From positions 434,001 through 498,000 of the forward strand of contig JADCBP010000005.1 in assembly GCA_020253445.1 (NCBI GenBank): a stretch of 64,000 bases of DNA, given 5' to 3'. Source of the stretch: Methylobacterium sp. GTDB lineage: Bacteria > Pseudomonadota > Alphaproteobacteria > Rhizobiales > Beijerinckiaceae. The first letter of the stretch is position 1, and each line of letters starts with the position of its first letter. The notes below the pieces were generated by a model, which was not told where the DNA came from, ran no database searches, and was given only the letters and a program-made list of their open reading frames with translations. The position numbers were made by a program, and so were the translations under genes. Positions 55,170-63,938 of the stretch are shown here, one piece after another.

Positions 55170-56555
55170 TCATTCGGCGGCAATGGCGTTGGCGGCGTCG
55201 GCGGCGCGCTGGTCCTTGCGCAGGCCGTCGATCAGCGCCTGCTTCCAGTAGGCGTGCTGCACCACGAACAGACCTTCATCCTCGGTCTTCTTGCCGGAGA
55301 GCAGCGGCTTCATCCCGATCGATTCCGCATCGGCATCCGCACCCTTGATCCAGTGCGTCGCTCCGCGGGAAAGGTCGTTCCACTGGGCGTGGCGCGCGCC
55401 ATAGCCGATCTGGCAGGAGCGGAACTCCTCGAGATCATCCGGCGTCGCCATGCCCGAGGCGTTGAAGAAATCCTCATACTGCCGGATGCGGCGGGCACGT
55501 GCTTCCGCGCTTTCACCCTTGGGCGCGATGCAATAGATCGTCACTTCCGTCTTGTCGACCGAAATGGGGCGATACATGCGGATCTGCGACGAGAACTGAT
55601 CCATCAGGAACACGTTCGGGTAGAGGCAGAGGTTGCGGCTCTTCTCGATCATCCAGTCCGCGCGGGCCTGGCCATAGGCCTGGGTCAGCTCCTCGCGGCG
55701 CTCCCAGTTCGGTCGATCCTGCGGGTTCGACCAGTTGGTCCAGAGCAGGAGGTGGCCGTATTCGTAGGAATAGAAGCCGCCGCCCTGCTTGGCCCAGCCG
55801 CCGGCATCCATGGCGCGGATGTCATCCTTGCCCGCCGCGGCTTCCGCCGCCGCCTTGCGCTGCTGGGTGGTCGCGGCATAGTTCCAGTGCACCGACGAGA
55901 CATGGTAGCCATCGGCGCCATTCTCGGCCTGGAGCTTCCAGTTGCCGTCATAGATGTACTGCGAATTGCCGCGCAGCACTTCCAGGCCTTCCGGCGACTG
56001 GTCGACGATCAGGTCGATGATCTTCCTTGCTTCACCGAGGTGCTCTTCCAGCGAGACCACGTCATCGCTGAGCGAGCCGAACAGGAAGCCGCGATAATTC
56101 TCGAAGCGCGCAAGCTTCTGGAGATCATGGCTGCCGTTCTTGTTGAAGCTCTCGGGATAGCCCGCGCCATCCGGGTCTTTCGCCTTCAGCAGCTTGCCGG
56201 TGTTGTTGAAGGTCCAGCCATGGAAGGGGCAGGTATAGGTCGACTTGTTGCCCCGCTTGTGCCGGCAGATCATCGCACCGCGATGCGAGCAGGCATTGAG
56301 GAAGGCGTGGAGCTTTCCGGTGCGATCCCGCGAGATCACGATCGGCTGGCGGCCGATATACCCTGTGATATAATCGTTGTTGTTGGGGATCTGGCTTTCA
56401 TGGGCGAGATAGACCCAATTCCCTTCCCAGATATACTTCATTTCCAATTCGAAATATTCCGGATCGGTGAAGATTTCCCGCTTGCAGCGGAAGTTGCCGG
56501 TGGCCTCGTTGTGTTCCACCGAAGCTTCGAGCCGTGCGATCATCGCCTCAGACAT
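55170..56555 (-). CDS. benA: benzoate 1,2-dioxygenase large subunit
   Basis: A 461-residue Rieske oxygenase alpha subunit. The Rieske cluster uses Cys89, His91, Cys109 and His112 (CSH ... TCPFHGW). The catalytic iron site shows Asp215, His218 and His223 in DGYHVSSVH. The length and segments such as [18 protein letters not shown] match BenA rather than other Rieske oxygenases. It adds O2 to benzoate to form the cis-diol. ATG 56555 follows AAGGGAGAACGACC. Confidence 0.95.
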   Translation of the reverse strand: MSEAMIARLEASVEHNEATGNFRCKREIFTDPEYFELEMKYIWEGNWVYLAHESQIPNNNDYITGYIGRQPIVISRDRTGKLHAFLNACSHRGAMICRHKRGNKSTYTCPFHGWTFNNTGKLLKAKDPDGAGYPESFNKNGSHDLQKLARFENYRGFLFGSLSDDVVSLEEHLGEARKIIDLIVDQSPEGLEVLRGNSQYIYDGNWKLQAENGADGYHVSSVHWNYAATTQQRKAAAEAAAGKDDIRAMDAGGWAKQGGGFYSYEYGHLLLWTNWSNPQDRPNWERREELTQAYGQARADWMIEKSRNLCLYPNVFLMDQFSSQIRMYRPISVDKTEVTIYCIAPKGESAEARARRIRQYEDFFNASGMATPDDLEEFRSCQIGYGARHAQWNDLSRGATHWIKGADADAESIGMKPLLSGKKTEDEGLFVVQHAYWKQALIDGLRKDQRAADAANAIAAE

Positions 56556-56586
56556 GGTCGTTCTCCCTTGGGAATGGCTTGGAGCG

Positions 56587-56607
56587 GGAGCCGCTTCGGG
56601 CGGCTCC
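56587..56607 (-). other. intercistronic stem-loop catA-benA
   Basis: GGAGCCGC and GCGGCTCC form an 8-bp perfect stem with a 5-base loop between catA and benA. No T-run. It could be a processing site that separates the cat and ben parts of one mRNA. Confidence 0.5.
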
Positions 56608-56619
56608 ACGGGTTTCGCG

Positions 56620-57549
56620 TCACGCGGCGATCACATGCTGGCGCTCGACGATCGTCGTCGGCGCGCCGGCCTTCTCGCGCACCAGCGCGATGTCGAACCT
56701 GGCGCGGGCGAAGGGGCGGTTCACGCCCGCCTTGCGGATCTCGTCTGCATCGGTCACGCGCTCGAGCGTCACGATGAGTTCGTCACGGGTGCCGAAGGCG
56801 AAATCGGTGTGGAGATACTTGTCGCCCGTGAAGTTGAACTGCGTGGTCAGCTTGCGGAAGCCCGGCGCGGTCACGAAGAAATGCACATGGGCGGGGGGCT
56901 CGGCGTGGCGTCCCAGCGCGTTCATCAGCGTGCGCGTGCAGCTTTCCGGCGGGCAGCCATAGCCATTCGGCACGATGGTGCGGGCGAGGTAGCGGCCCTG
57001 CGCATCGGTCTCGATGCGGCGGCGCAGATTGTAGGGCGCCTGCTCGCCATCGATGAAGGAATACCCGCCCTTGGAGTTCGCGTGCCAAAGATCCACGATG
57101 GCGCCCGGCACCACGTTGCCGTTCTCGTCGCGCACCTGGCCCGAGATGAACATCACCTCGCCGGGATCGGTTCCGTCATCCATGCGGGCCTCGCCCTTGG
57201 TAAGCGGCGCGCCGGCGACATAGAGCGGGCCTTCGATGGTGCGCATCGTGCCGCCCTTGATGCCCGCGAGGCGTTCGGCCTCATCGAGCCTGAGGTCGAG
57301 GAAATGCTCCAGGGCGACGCCGGGGACCATGAGGCCCGGCTCATTGTTCTTCGCGGTCTGGCTGAGGAAGCCGACAGCGGCCCAGAACTCATCCATGGAG
57401 ACATCGCATTCGTCGATCACCTGCATCAGGCGATAGAGAAGGCGGTTGGTCACTTCCTTCACGCGCGGCTGGCCGCCCGGGAGATTGATGCCCGAGGCTT
57501 CGGCCGCGAGCTTCTTCATGTCGGCTTTGGAGATCAGGTTGGCAGGCAT
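56620..57549 (-). CDS. catA: catechol 1,2-dioxygenase
   Basis: A 309-residue intradiol dioxygenase. Iron ligands typical of the family appear as Tyr in GPLYVAGAP, Tyr in [11 protein letters not shown] and the His residues of [15 protein letters not shown]. The N-terminal helical linker domain ([12 protein letters not shown] to about residue 100) is that of catechol dioxygenases. It opens catechol between the hydroxyls to cis,cis-muconate. The ATG at 57549 has GGAGG seven bases before it. Confidence 0.94.
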   Translation of the reverse strand: MPANLISKADMKKLAAEASGINLPGGQPRVKEVTNRLLYRLMQVIDECDVSMDEFWAAVGFLSQTAKNNEPGLMVPGVALEHFLDLRLDEAERLAGIKGGTMRTIEGPLYVAGAPLTKGEARMDDGTDPGEVMFISGQVRDENGNVVPGAIVDLWHANSKGGYSFIDGEQAPYNLRRRIETDAQGRYLARTIVPNGYGCPPESCTRTLMNALGRHAEPPAHVHFFVTAPGFRKLTTQFNFTGDKYLHTDFAFGTRDELIVTLERVTDADEIRKAGVNRPFARARFDIALVREKAGAPTTIVERQHVIAA

Positions 57550-57584
57550 GGGCGTTTCCTCCGATTTTGTTGATTGAGGCGGGA

Positions 57585-57875
57585 TCAGCGATCGTCGTCG
57601 CGGATCGAAGAGGGGTGGCGGCAGAGCGGGGTGACGCTGATCTCCATGAAGGGGAACAGCGGCAGCGTGCTCAAGAGGTCGTGGAGTTCCTGCGTACTGC
57701 CAACATCGAAGATGCTCGTGTTGGCGTAGCGGCCGGCATGGCGCCACAGGTGGCGCCAGATGCCCTGCTGCTGGAGCGCTTGCGCGCGTTCGCGCTCGGC
57801 CTTCTTGAGCGTTTCAGCTCGCTCGGCGGGCAGATCATGGGGGATGCGCACATCCATCTGGACCTGGAAAAGCAT
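57585..57875 (-). CDS. catC: muconolactone delta-isomerase
   Basis: A 96-residue protein, exactly the usual CatC length. It starts MLFQVQMDVRIPHDLPAERA, and RHAGRYANTSIFDVGSTQELHDLLSTLPLFPFM is the family signature. It converts muconolactone to 3-oxoadipate enol-lactone. I chose ATG 57875 with AGGA upstream; a GTG two codons earlier overlaps the catB stop. Confidence 0.95.
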   Translation of the reverse strand: MLFQVQMDVRIPHDLPAERAETLKKAERERAQALQQQGIWRHLWRHAGRYANTSIFDVGSTQELHDLLSTLPLFPFMEISVTPLCRHPSSIRDDDR

Positions 57876-57877
57876 GG

Positions 57878-59053
57878 TCACGATCCTGTCTTGAGTTGCG
57901 GCAGCACATGCAGGCTGCGCTCGGCGCGGTCCCGCCGGAAGCGGCCGACCTGGCCCTCATCCAGCCGGATGCCGAGACCGGGCTCGGTCGGCACCTTCAG
58001 GCTGAAATCGGAGTAATCGAGCGGCTCCGCGAGGATTTCCTCGGTGAGCAGCAGCGGACCGAACAGCTCCGTGCCCCATTCGAGCTTGGCGAAGGTCGAG
58101 AAGAGATGGGCGGAAGCCGCCGTGCCGATGGCCCCCTCGAGCATGGTGCCGCCATAAAGGCCGATGCCCGCGGCTTCCGCGATGGCCCCGACCTTGGCGC
58201 CCGCAAAGAGCCCGCCGGATTGCGCGATCTTGAGCGCGAACACATCCGCTCCTTCGCTCTGCGCCACCTGGAAGGCCGTTTCCGGCCCGTTCAGCGCCTC
58301 ATCCGCCATGATGGCGACGGAGGTTTCACGGGCAAGCCGCGCCATGCCGCGAATGTTCTTCAGCGCGATCGGCTGTTCGATGAGATCGACACCGGCATCG
58401 CGCAGCATGGGCAGGCAGGCCGAGGCGGTCGCCTCGCTCCAGGCCTGGTTGATATCCACGCGGACCGAGGCGCGATCGCCCAGAGCCGCCTTGATCGCCG
58501 CGACATGCGCGATGTTCTTCCTTGCGTCCCCGCGCCCGATCTTGAGCTTGAAGATGTTGTGGCGGCGCCTGGCGAGCATGTCTTCCGCCTCGGCGATATC
58601 CCGCGCGGTATCCCCGCTCGCGAGCGTCCAGGCCACGGGCAGGCGATCATGATGGCGCCCACCGAGAAGCTCCGAGGCCGGCAGCCCCACCCGCTTGCCG
58701 AGCGCGTCGATCAGCGCCGTTTCCACAGCGCATTTCGCGAAATGGTTGCCCTGCACGGTCTTGGCGATGAGCGCCATCGTGACGCCGATACGGCTTGCAT
58801 CCGACTGAAGCAGGATCGGGGCGATGTAGGTATCAATCGCGAGCTTCATGCCCTCGGGGCTCTCCGGCCCATAGGCAAGGCCGCCGATCGTCGTTCCCTC
58901 GCCGATGCCGATGATCCCGTCCGCCATGCGCAGCCGCACGATCATCAGGGTCTGGCCCTTCATGGTCGTCATCGCGAGCTGGTGGGGCCGGATGGTCGGC
59001 AGATCCACCAGAAAGGTCTCGACCTCAACGATCCGTGCCGCGCTCAGTGCCAT
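57878..59053 (-). CDS. catB: muconate cycloisomerase
   Basis: A 391-residue enolase-superfamily enzyme. The catalytic KxK is Lys169/Lys171 (IFKLKIGRG). The metal ligands are Asp200 (VRVDINQAW), Glu226 (LIEQPI) and Asp251 (IMADEAL). It cyclises cis,cis-muconate to muconolactone. First gene of the operon, divergent from the LysR gene across a 114-bp gap that holds the operator. The ATG at 59053 follows GGAG. Confidence 0.94.
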   Translation of the reverse strand: MALSAARIVEVETFLVDLPTIRPHQLAMTTMKGQTLMIVRLRMADGIIGIGEGTTIGGLAYGPESPEGMKLAIDTYIAPILLQSDASRIGVTMALIAKTVQGNHFAKCAVETALIDALGKRVGLPASELLGGRHHDRLPVAWTLASGDTARDIAEAEDMLARRRHNIFKLKIGRGDARKNIAHVAAIKAALGDRASVRVDINQAWSEATASACLPMLRDAGVDLIEQPIALKNIRGMARLARETSVAIMADEALNGPETAFQVAQSEGADVFALKIAQSGGLFAGAKVGAIAEAAGIGLYGGTMLEGAIGTAASAHLFSTFAKLEWGTELFGPLLLTEEILAEPLDYSDFSLKVPTEPGLGIRLDEGQVGRFRRDRAERSLHVLPQLKTGS

Positions 59054-59112
59054 CGTGTTCAACTCCGCTTGAAGCCATTGGACGATAGCGTTGCCATCCC
59101 TTGCAGCACAGG

Positions 59113-59146
59113 ATCGATTGCGTCTATTTTCATACCTCACGGGTAT
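59113..59146. promoter_or_regulatory. CatR/BenM-type operator between catB and its LysR regulator
   Basis: ATAC-N7-GTAT at 59132-59146 is the exact BenM/CatM-type box; an imperfect partner ATCG-N7-CTAT lies at 59113-59127. The site is 22 bp before the regulator start and about 80 bp before catB, so it can serve autoregulation and activation together. The same arrangement recurs at 51770-51803. Confidence 0.8.
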
Positions 59147-59167
59147 AGTCTCGGGAGCGGGAGCATC

Positions 59168-60085
59168 ATGGAACTACGGCATCTGCGTTATTTCACCACC
59201 GTCGCGGCGGAGGGTTCCTTCAGCCGAGCGGCCGAAAAACTGCATATCGCGCAGCCCCCGCTCTCCCGGCAGATCCAGCAACTGGAAGAAGAGCTGGGCG
59301 TGCGGCTTCTGGATCGCGGGCGGCCGCTCACCCTCACCGAACCTGGTCGATACCTGTTCGAGCAGTCCCGACAGATCCTTCAGCGCGTGGAAGATGTCCG
59401 CGCGATGACCCGGCGCATCGCCAAGGGCATGGTGCTGCAATTCAATATCGGCTTCGTTGCGTCCACGCTTTATGATGATTTGCCGGAACTGATCCGACGC
59501 TTCCGCATCGCGGTGCCCGGTATCGAGGTGCAACTGCTGGAAATGACGACGCTCGAGCAGGTCGCCGCGCTGAAGGACGGGCGCATTGATATCGGCTTCG
59601 GGCGTCTGCGCTTTGATGATCCGCTGATCATCCGCAAGGTCATCCGCGAGGAGAGGCTCTGCATCGCGGCACCCAAGGGTCACCCGCTGGTGGCGCGCGG
59701 CACGGCCCTGTGCCTGAAAGATACGGCGGGCGAGCCGCTGATCCTCTATCCCCGTGCGCCGCGGCCGGGTTATGCCGACCAGGTGCTGAGCTTCTTTCAT
59801 GATGCGGAGATCGATCCGGTTATCGCCACGGAGGCGCGTGAGTTGCAGACAGCTTTGGGCCTGGTCGCGTCCGGCGGGGGCATCACCATCGTGCCGGCCT
59901 CCGTTCGCCGCCTTGGGCGGGATGACGTGGCCTATATCGATCTCGACGAGCCGAAGATGACCTCTCCGATCATCATGAGCTACCGCAAGAACGACAGCTC
60001 CCGCCTCCTTACTCAACTGGTCGATCTTGTTCGAATGTTCGACAGTTGGGACACCGCCGTGGAGACGACACGCCCAGGCCCCTGA
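59168..60085 (+). CDS. catR: LysR-type regulator of the CatR/BenM type
   Basis: A 305-residue LysR regulator. The N-terminal helix-turn-helix (MELRHLRYFTTVAAEGSFSRAAEKLHIAQPPLSRQI) has the classic PPLSRQIQQLE recognition helix. The effector domain contains LYDDLPELIRRFR and LGLVASGGGITIVPASV, as in CatR, CatM and BenM. Those regulators respond to cis,cis-muconate (BenM also to benzoate). It is divergent from catB with an operator between, and a second operator lies before livK. Symbol given on context and similarity. Confidence 0.85.
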   Translation: MELRHLRYFTTVAAEGSFSRAAEKLHIAQPPLSRQIQQLEEELGVRLLDRGRPLTLTEPGRYLFEQSRQILQRVEDVRAMTRRIAKGMVLQFNIGFVASTLYDDLPELIRRFRIAVPGIEVQLLEMTTLEQVAALKDGRIDIGFGRLRFDDPLIIRKVIREERLCIAAPKGHPLVARGTALCLKDTAGEPLILYPRAPRPGYADQVLSFFHDAEIDPVIATEARELQTALGLVASGGGITIVPASVRRLGRDDVAYIDLDEPKMTSPIIMSYRKNDSSRLLTQLVDLVRMFDSWDTAVETTRPGP

Positions 60086-60111
60086 AGGCGGTGCCACGCG
60101 GGCGCCGCCTT
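60085..60111. terminator. bidirectional stem-loop between catR and tctC
   Basis: AAGGCGGTGCC pairs with GGCGCCGCCTT (11 bp with one G-T wobble) around a 5-base loop, starting at the last base of the catR stop. It separates two convergent genes. T-runs are short, so termination may be partial. Confidence 0.5.
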
Positions 60112-60122
60112 CCTGGCCAGGT

Positions 60123-61100
60123 TCACTGGATCTTGAATTCCATGTCCTTGGTCATGCCGTTGAGTTTCGCCACCTCGGCTTCGAAAAAGCTTTGTGCGAT
60201 CGCGAGCGATGTCGTGTCGACCGGAATCGAGCCCATCTTTTCGAGCGCCGCGCGCACTTCCGGGGTCTTCATCGTCTCCGCGATGGCGGCATTGATCTTG
60301 GTCGCGATGTCATCCGGCGTTTCCGCCCGTACAAACAGACCAGCCCAGATCGCGTGATCGAATTTCGGCAAGCCCTTGCTTTCGCCGAAAGCGACGAGTT
60401 CCGGAATGAAATTGTCGCGCTTTTCCGATACCCAGCCGAGCATCTTCAGCTTCTTCTGTTCCTGGAGCCCCTTGTAGGAGGCCTGATAGGGCAGGATCGC
60501 GAAATCGACGGCACCACCGGCCAGATCCTGGAACATCGGCGCCGCGCCGCGATAGGGCACATGCGTGACCTCGATGCCTGCCTGCTTGGCGAGATCCTCC
60601 GACAGGATGTGATAGAGCGAGCCGACGCCGACGCTGCCATAGGGCGTGGGCTTGCCGAGCTTCTTCGAATACTCGATCAGTTCATCGATGTTGTTCGCAG
60701 GCAGATCCGGCCGCGCGAGCAGGATCAGCGGGTTCTTCGTGATCTGCGTGACGTGGCGGAACTGGTTCGGCTTGAACTTGATATCCGGGTTCGTCAACGG
60801 CGACAGGATCAATTCGTTCGGCGAGCCCTGGAAAATCATCCGGCCGTCAGCGGGTGTTTGCAGCAGCTTCATGGCCGCGAGACCACCGCTTGCTCCGCCC
60901 AGATTCTCGATCAGAACGGTCTGGCCCAGCACCTGCTGGAGGCGGGGCGCGATGATGCGCGCGATGGCATCCGACGGCCCGCCGGCGGGATAGGGCACCA
61001 TCAGCGTGATGGTCTTTCCCGGACCAAGCTGGGCCTGGGCCGAGGCGCTCATGGCAAGACCTGCCAGAAGACCGAGAACAAGACTGCGCCGTTTCATCAT
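60123..61100 (-). CDS. tctC: tripartite tricarboxylate transporter substrate-binding protein (TctC)
   Basis: A 325-residue periplasmic binding protein of the Bug/TctC family with a signal peptide (RRSLVLGLLAGLAMSASAQAQ). Signatures are ITLMVPYPAGGPSDAIARIIAPRLQQVLGQTVLIENLGGASG, TPYGSVGVGSLYHIL and VTHVPYRGAAPMFQDLAGGAVDF. It delivers a carboxylate to TctAB. ATG 61100 follows GGAGG. The ligand is unknown; the nearness to benzoate genes suggests but does not prove an aromatic or dicarboxylic acid. Confidence 0.92.
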   Translation of the reverse strand: MMKRRSLVLGLLAGLAMSASAQAQLGPGKTITLMVPYPAGGPSDAIARIIAPRLQQVLGQTVLIENLGGASGGLAAMKLLQTPADGRMIFQGSPNELILSPLTNPDIKFKPNQFRHVTQITKNPLILLARPDLPANNIDELIEYSKKLGKPTPYGSVGVGSLYHILSEDLAKQAGIEVTHVPYRGAAPMFQDLAGGAVDFAILPYQASYKGLQEQKKLKMLGWVSEKRDNFIPELVAFGESKGLPKFDHAIWAGLFVRAETPDDIATKINAAIAETMKTPEVRAALEKMGSIPVDTTSLAIAQSFFEAEVAKLNGMTKDMEFKIQ

Positions 61101-61138
61101 GGGGTGTTCCTCCTGTTTGGCCTTGGCCTCTTCGCGGC

Positions 61139-62641
61139 TCAGGCTTCCTTGAATGCGACATCGCGGGTTCGGCTGAAGGCCGGCAGCAGCACCATCGCCA
61201 GCACGGCCACGGCGAGCGCGAGCAGCACGGCGCTCAGCGGCCGGGTGACAAAGACGGTGGGATCGCCCTGCGAGAGGAGCAGCGACCGGCGCAGGAATTC
61301 CTCCATCAGCGGGCCGAGAATGAAGCCCAGCAGCAGCGGCGCGGGCTCGCAATCGAGCTTCTTCAGGATGTATCCGAGCAGGCCGAAACCCACCATGATC
61401 TGCAGATCGAAGGCGTTGTTCGAGAGCGAGAACACGCCAATGGCACAGAAGACGATGATCATCGGGAACAGGAAATGGTAGGGCACCATGATCATGCGCA
61501 CCCACAGCCCGATCAGCGGCAGGTTCAGCACCAGCAGCATCACATTGCCGACCCACATTGAAGCAATCAGGCCCCAGAAGAGCCGCGGCTGCTCGGCCAT
61601 CACGCCGGGACCGGGCTGGATGCCCTGCATGATCATCGCGCCGATCATCAGCGCCATCACCGGATTGGCCGGAAAGCCGAGCGTGAGCATGGGGATGAAG
61701 GACATCTGCGCGCCGGCATTATTCGCAGCCTCGGGGGCAGCGATGCCCTCGATAGCGCCCTTGCCGAGCTCATCCGCGTGTTTCGAGACACGCTTTTCCA
61801 GCGCATAGGCCCCGAAGGAGGCGAGCGCGGCGCCACCGCCCGGCAGGATGCCCAATATCGCGCCGAGGCTTGTGCCGCGCAGGATCGGTGCGAACATCCG
61901 CCGCCAATCCTCGCGGGTGGGCATCAGGCTCTTCACGGACTTCACGCCCAGATCGCGCCGGGATTCATCCTCGAGATTGGCGATGATCTCGCCGATTCCG
62001 AACATGCCCATCGCGACGATGACGAAATTGAAGCCATCAGCCAGTTCCGGCAGACCAAAGGCGTAGCGCTGGGCGCCGGAATTCACATCCGTGCCGACGA
62101 GCCCGAGCAGCAGGCCGAGCACGATCATGGCCAGCGCATGAATGATCGAGCCGCTCGCGAGCACCACCGAGGCGGCAAGCCCCAGCACCATCAGTGAGAA
62201 ATACTCCGCCGGCCCGAACTTGAAGGCGAGATCCGTCAGCGGCGGCGCGAACAGCGCGATCAGCACCGTGCATACCGTCCCGGCAAAGAAAGAGGACAAC
62301 GCAGCCGCCGCAAGCGCCCGGCCCGCGGCCCCCTTGCGGGCCATCTGGTAGCCATCGAGCGCGGTCACAACCGAGGTCGCCTCGCCCGGCAGGTTGATCA
62401 GGATCGCGGTCGTGGAGCCGCCATATTGCGCGCCGTAGAAGATGCCGGCCATCATGATGAGGGCCGAGACGGGCTCGAGGCCGAAGGTCGCCGGCAACAG
62501 CATCGCGATCGTCGCCGATGGGCCAAGACCCGGAAGAACGCCGATGGCCGTTCCGAGGAAGACTCCGACGAGGCACCACCAGAGATTGATCGGCGTGATG
62601 GCGACGGAGAGTCCAAGCCAGAGATTGTCGAGCATTTCCAT
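61139..62641 (-). CDS. tctA: tripartite tricarboxylate transporter large membrane subunit (TctA)
   Basis: A 500-residue membrane protein with about 12 helices and the TctA hallmarks: VGVFLGTAIGVLPGLGPSATIAMLLP, FYGAQYGGSTTAILINLPGE and ILPGGGAALASFGAYALEKR. It forms the solute channel driven by an ion gradient. ATG 62641 follows GAGG, 8 bp after the tctB stop. Confidence 0.94.
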   Translation of the reverse strand: MEMLDNLWLGLSVAITPINLWWCLVGVFLGTAIGVLPGLGPSATIAMLLPATFGLEPVSALIMMAGIFYGAQYGGSTTAILINLPGEATSVVTALDGYQMARKGAAGRALAAAALSSFFAGTVCTVLIALFAPPLTDLAFKFGPAEYFSLMVLGLAASVVLASGSIIHALAMIVLGLLLGLVGTDVNSGAQRYAFGLPELADGFNFVIVAMGMFGIGEIIANLEDESRRDLGVKSVKSLMPTREDWRRMFAPILRGTSLGAILGILPGGGAALASFGAYALEKRVSKHADELGKGAIEGIAAPEAANNAGAQMSFIPMLTLGFPANPVMALMIGAMIMQGIQPGPGVMAEQPRLFWGLIASMWVGNVMLLVLNLPLIGLWVRMIMVPYHFLFPMIIVFCAIGVFSLSNNAFDLQIMVGFGLLGYILKKLDCEPAPLLLGFILGPLMEEFLRRSLLLSQGDPTVFVTRPLSAVLLALAVAVLAMVLLPAFSRTRDVAFKEA

Positions 62642-62649
62642 GGCTGGCC

Positions 62650-63126
62650 TCACCCATTCCCGAGAAGGGCAATCAGCCAGTCACCGACCAGCGGCATCTG
62701 CACCGAAAGACCCTTGATGAAGACCAGCGCGCAGATCGCAACCATGCCCAGCGCGCCGGCCAGGGCGCGCGGGTCCCAGCGGAATTCGCGGCTCGCCATG
62801 GCGCAGCACAGGATGAGGATGAACAGCGCGATCGGCATGCCCAGCGGTTGCAGCAACACGCCGAAGAGCGAGCAGCCCGCGAGGATGAGAACCAGCGGCT
62901 TCCAGCGGATGGCGCCAACAGGACTGCCCTCGACACGCAGGGCGCGGATGATCGCGAGAAGCCCGAGCAAAACCAGCAAGCCCGAGAGCACTCTCGGGAA
63001 ATAGCCCGCGCCCATGCGCCCGGCCGTCCCCATGGAATAGGCGGCGCCAAACCAGAGCCCGGCCACGCCAAAGCCCAGATAGATCAACCCTGCAAAGAAA
63101 TCCTTGGGACTGCGCACGATGTGCAT
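62650..63126 (-). CDS. tctB: tripartite tricarboxylate transporter small membrane subunit (TctB)
   Basis: A 158-residue protein with four hydrophobic helices and the TctB N-terminal motif FAGLIYLGFGVAGLWFGAAYSMGTAGRMGAGYFP. It assists TctA. The ATG at 63126 follows GGGGAGGGGCAG. First gene of the tctBAC unit, divergent from a MarR regulator. Confidence 0.9.
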   Translation of the reverse strand: MHIVRSPKDFFAGLIYLGFGVAGLWFGAAYSMGTAGRMGAGYFPRVLSGLLVLLGLLAIIRALRVEGSPVGAIRWKPLVLILAGCSLFGVLLQPLGMPIALFILILCCAMASREFRWDPRALAGALGMVAICALVFIKGLSVQMPLVGDWLIALLGNG

Positions 63127-63248
63127 CTGCCCCTCCCCTGGGTTCGCTTCCTCACCGATGCACTGCTTTGACCCTTGCGGATCTTTTCTGTTGGCCATCG
63201 CCCCGGACTCAGGCGTTCGGAGCGGACGGAAAACCGGATCGCATTGTC

Positions 63249-63265
63249 AGTTGTAATTTGCAACT
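63249..63265. promoter_or_regulatory. MarR-type operator candidate
   Basis: A 17-bp near-perfect palindrome, AGTTG-N7-CAACT with AA/TT also symmetric, lies midway between tctB and the MarR gene. MarR family operators are typically palindromes of this size. A half-site AGTTGCAAA recurs at 63891, at the end of the marR gene. Confidence 0.55.
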
Positions 63266-63291
63266 ATTTTTTTTAGCAACGATATGGGCGC

Positions 63292-63903
63292 ATGATTTCC
63301 GGCGCCGGCGAGCGATGCCGTTGCATGTCACAATTGTTGAAAAATGAGATCAGACCGTTCAGAATTCCCGAGGCTTCACACCGGGACAGGCTGAACATGC
63401 TGCATCGTTCGCTGACCTATCACCTCGCCACCATCTCGGAGGATGGGATCGGCCATGCCGGGCGCATCTTCGAAACGCGTTTCGGCTGGAACGTGCGGGA
63501 AATTCGCGTGCTGCGGCTCATCCGGTCCAACCCGGGCATCACCTTCACGGAACTGGCGCGGCAGACGAAATTCGAGCGCAGCCTCACTTCGCGCATTCTC
63601 GCAAAGCTCATGAAGGCAGGCCTGGTCGCGCGGACCAACTCGACGAAAGATGCGCGCGTCTTCACGTTGACGGCCACGAAACCCGGCCTCGCTCTCTGTG
63701 ACCAGGCAGACCCCCTGAGCATTGAGCTCGAGGCCATGATGCTTGAGCCCCTCACCGAAGAGCAGCGCGCAGCCTTTCTCGAGATGATCGATACGGTGCG
63801 CCGCTGGGTTCAGACGGGCTATCGCGAAAAGGTCGCGGCTCGCTTTCCCGAGGCTGTTGCAGGCAAGGCGTCAAAGCGCGCCGTCAAGATAGTTGCAAAA
63901 TGA
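63292..63903 (+). CDS. MarR-family transcriptional regulator
   Basis: About 203 residues (192 if ATG 63325 is used; no strong ribosome site decides). The winged helix-turn-helix shows NVREIRVLRLIRSNPGITFTELARQTKFERSLTSRILAKLMKAGLVAR followed by the wing DARVFTLTATKPG. MarR proteins are usually repressors released by small aromatic or phenolic ligands. The divergent TctBAC operon and the palindrome in between make it the probable regulator of that transporter. The C-terminal basic tail (GKASKRAVKIVAK) is unusual in length. Confidence 0.87.
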   Translation: MISGAGERCRCMSQLLKNEIRPFRIPEASHRDRLNMLHRSLTYHLATISEDGIGHAGRIFETRFGWNVREIRVLRLIRSNPGITFTELARQTKFERSLTSRILAKLMKAGLVARTNSTKDARVFTLTATKPGLALCDQADPLSIELEAMMLEPLTEEQRAAFLEMIDTVRRWVQTGYREKVAARFPEAVAGKASKRAVKIVAK

Positions 63904-63938
63904 AACCATCTTGACGGATGCCCGTCCTGTGCTAGGTT
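63881..63938 (+). promoter_or_regulatory. inverted repeat and promoter leading out of the window
   Basis: A perfect 10-bp inverted repeat (CCGTCAAGAT / ATCTTGACGG, 17-bp spacer) spans the marR stop. Its right arm contains a -35 box TTGACG (63911-63916), with TAGGTT as -10 after 16 bp. A good ribosome site (AAGGAG) lies near 63980, so a gene should start just beyond the window. The repeat could be an operator over that promoter. Confidence 0.45.

Noticed and set aside
60123-61556. Longer N-terminus for TctC and similar extensions for other genes
   Set aside because: The extra residues overlap the preceding gene out of frame and precede the true signal peptide; good ribosome sites support the shorter starts.
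60123-63126. TTT transporter as part of the CatR regulon
   Set aside because: No ATAC-N7-GTAT box in its upstream region; a MarR gene and palindrome there give a better explanation.
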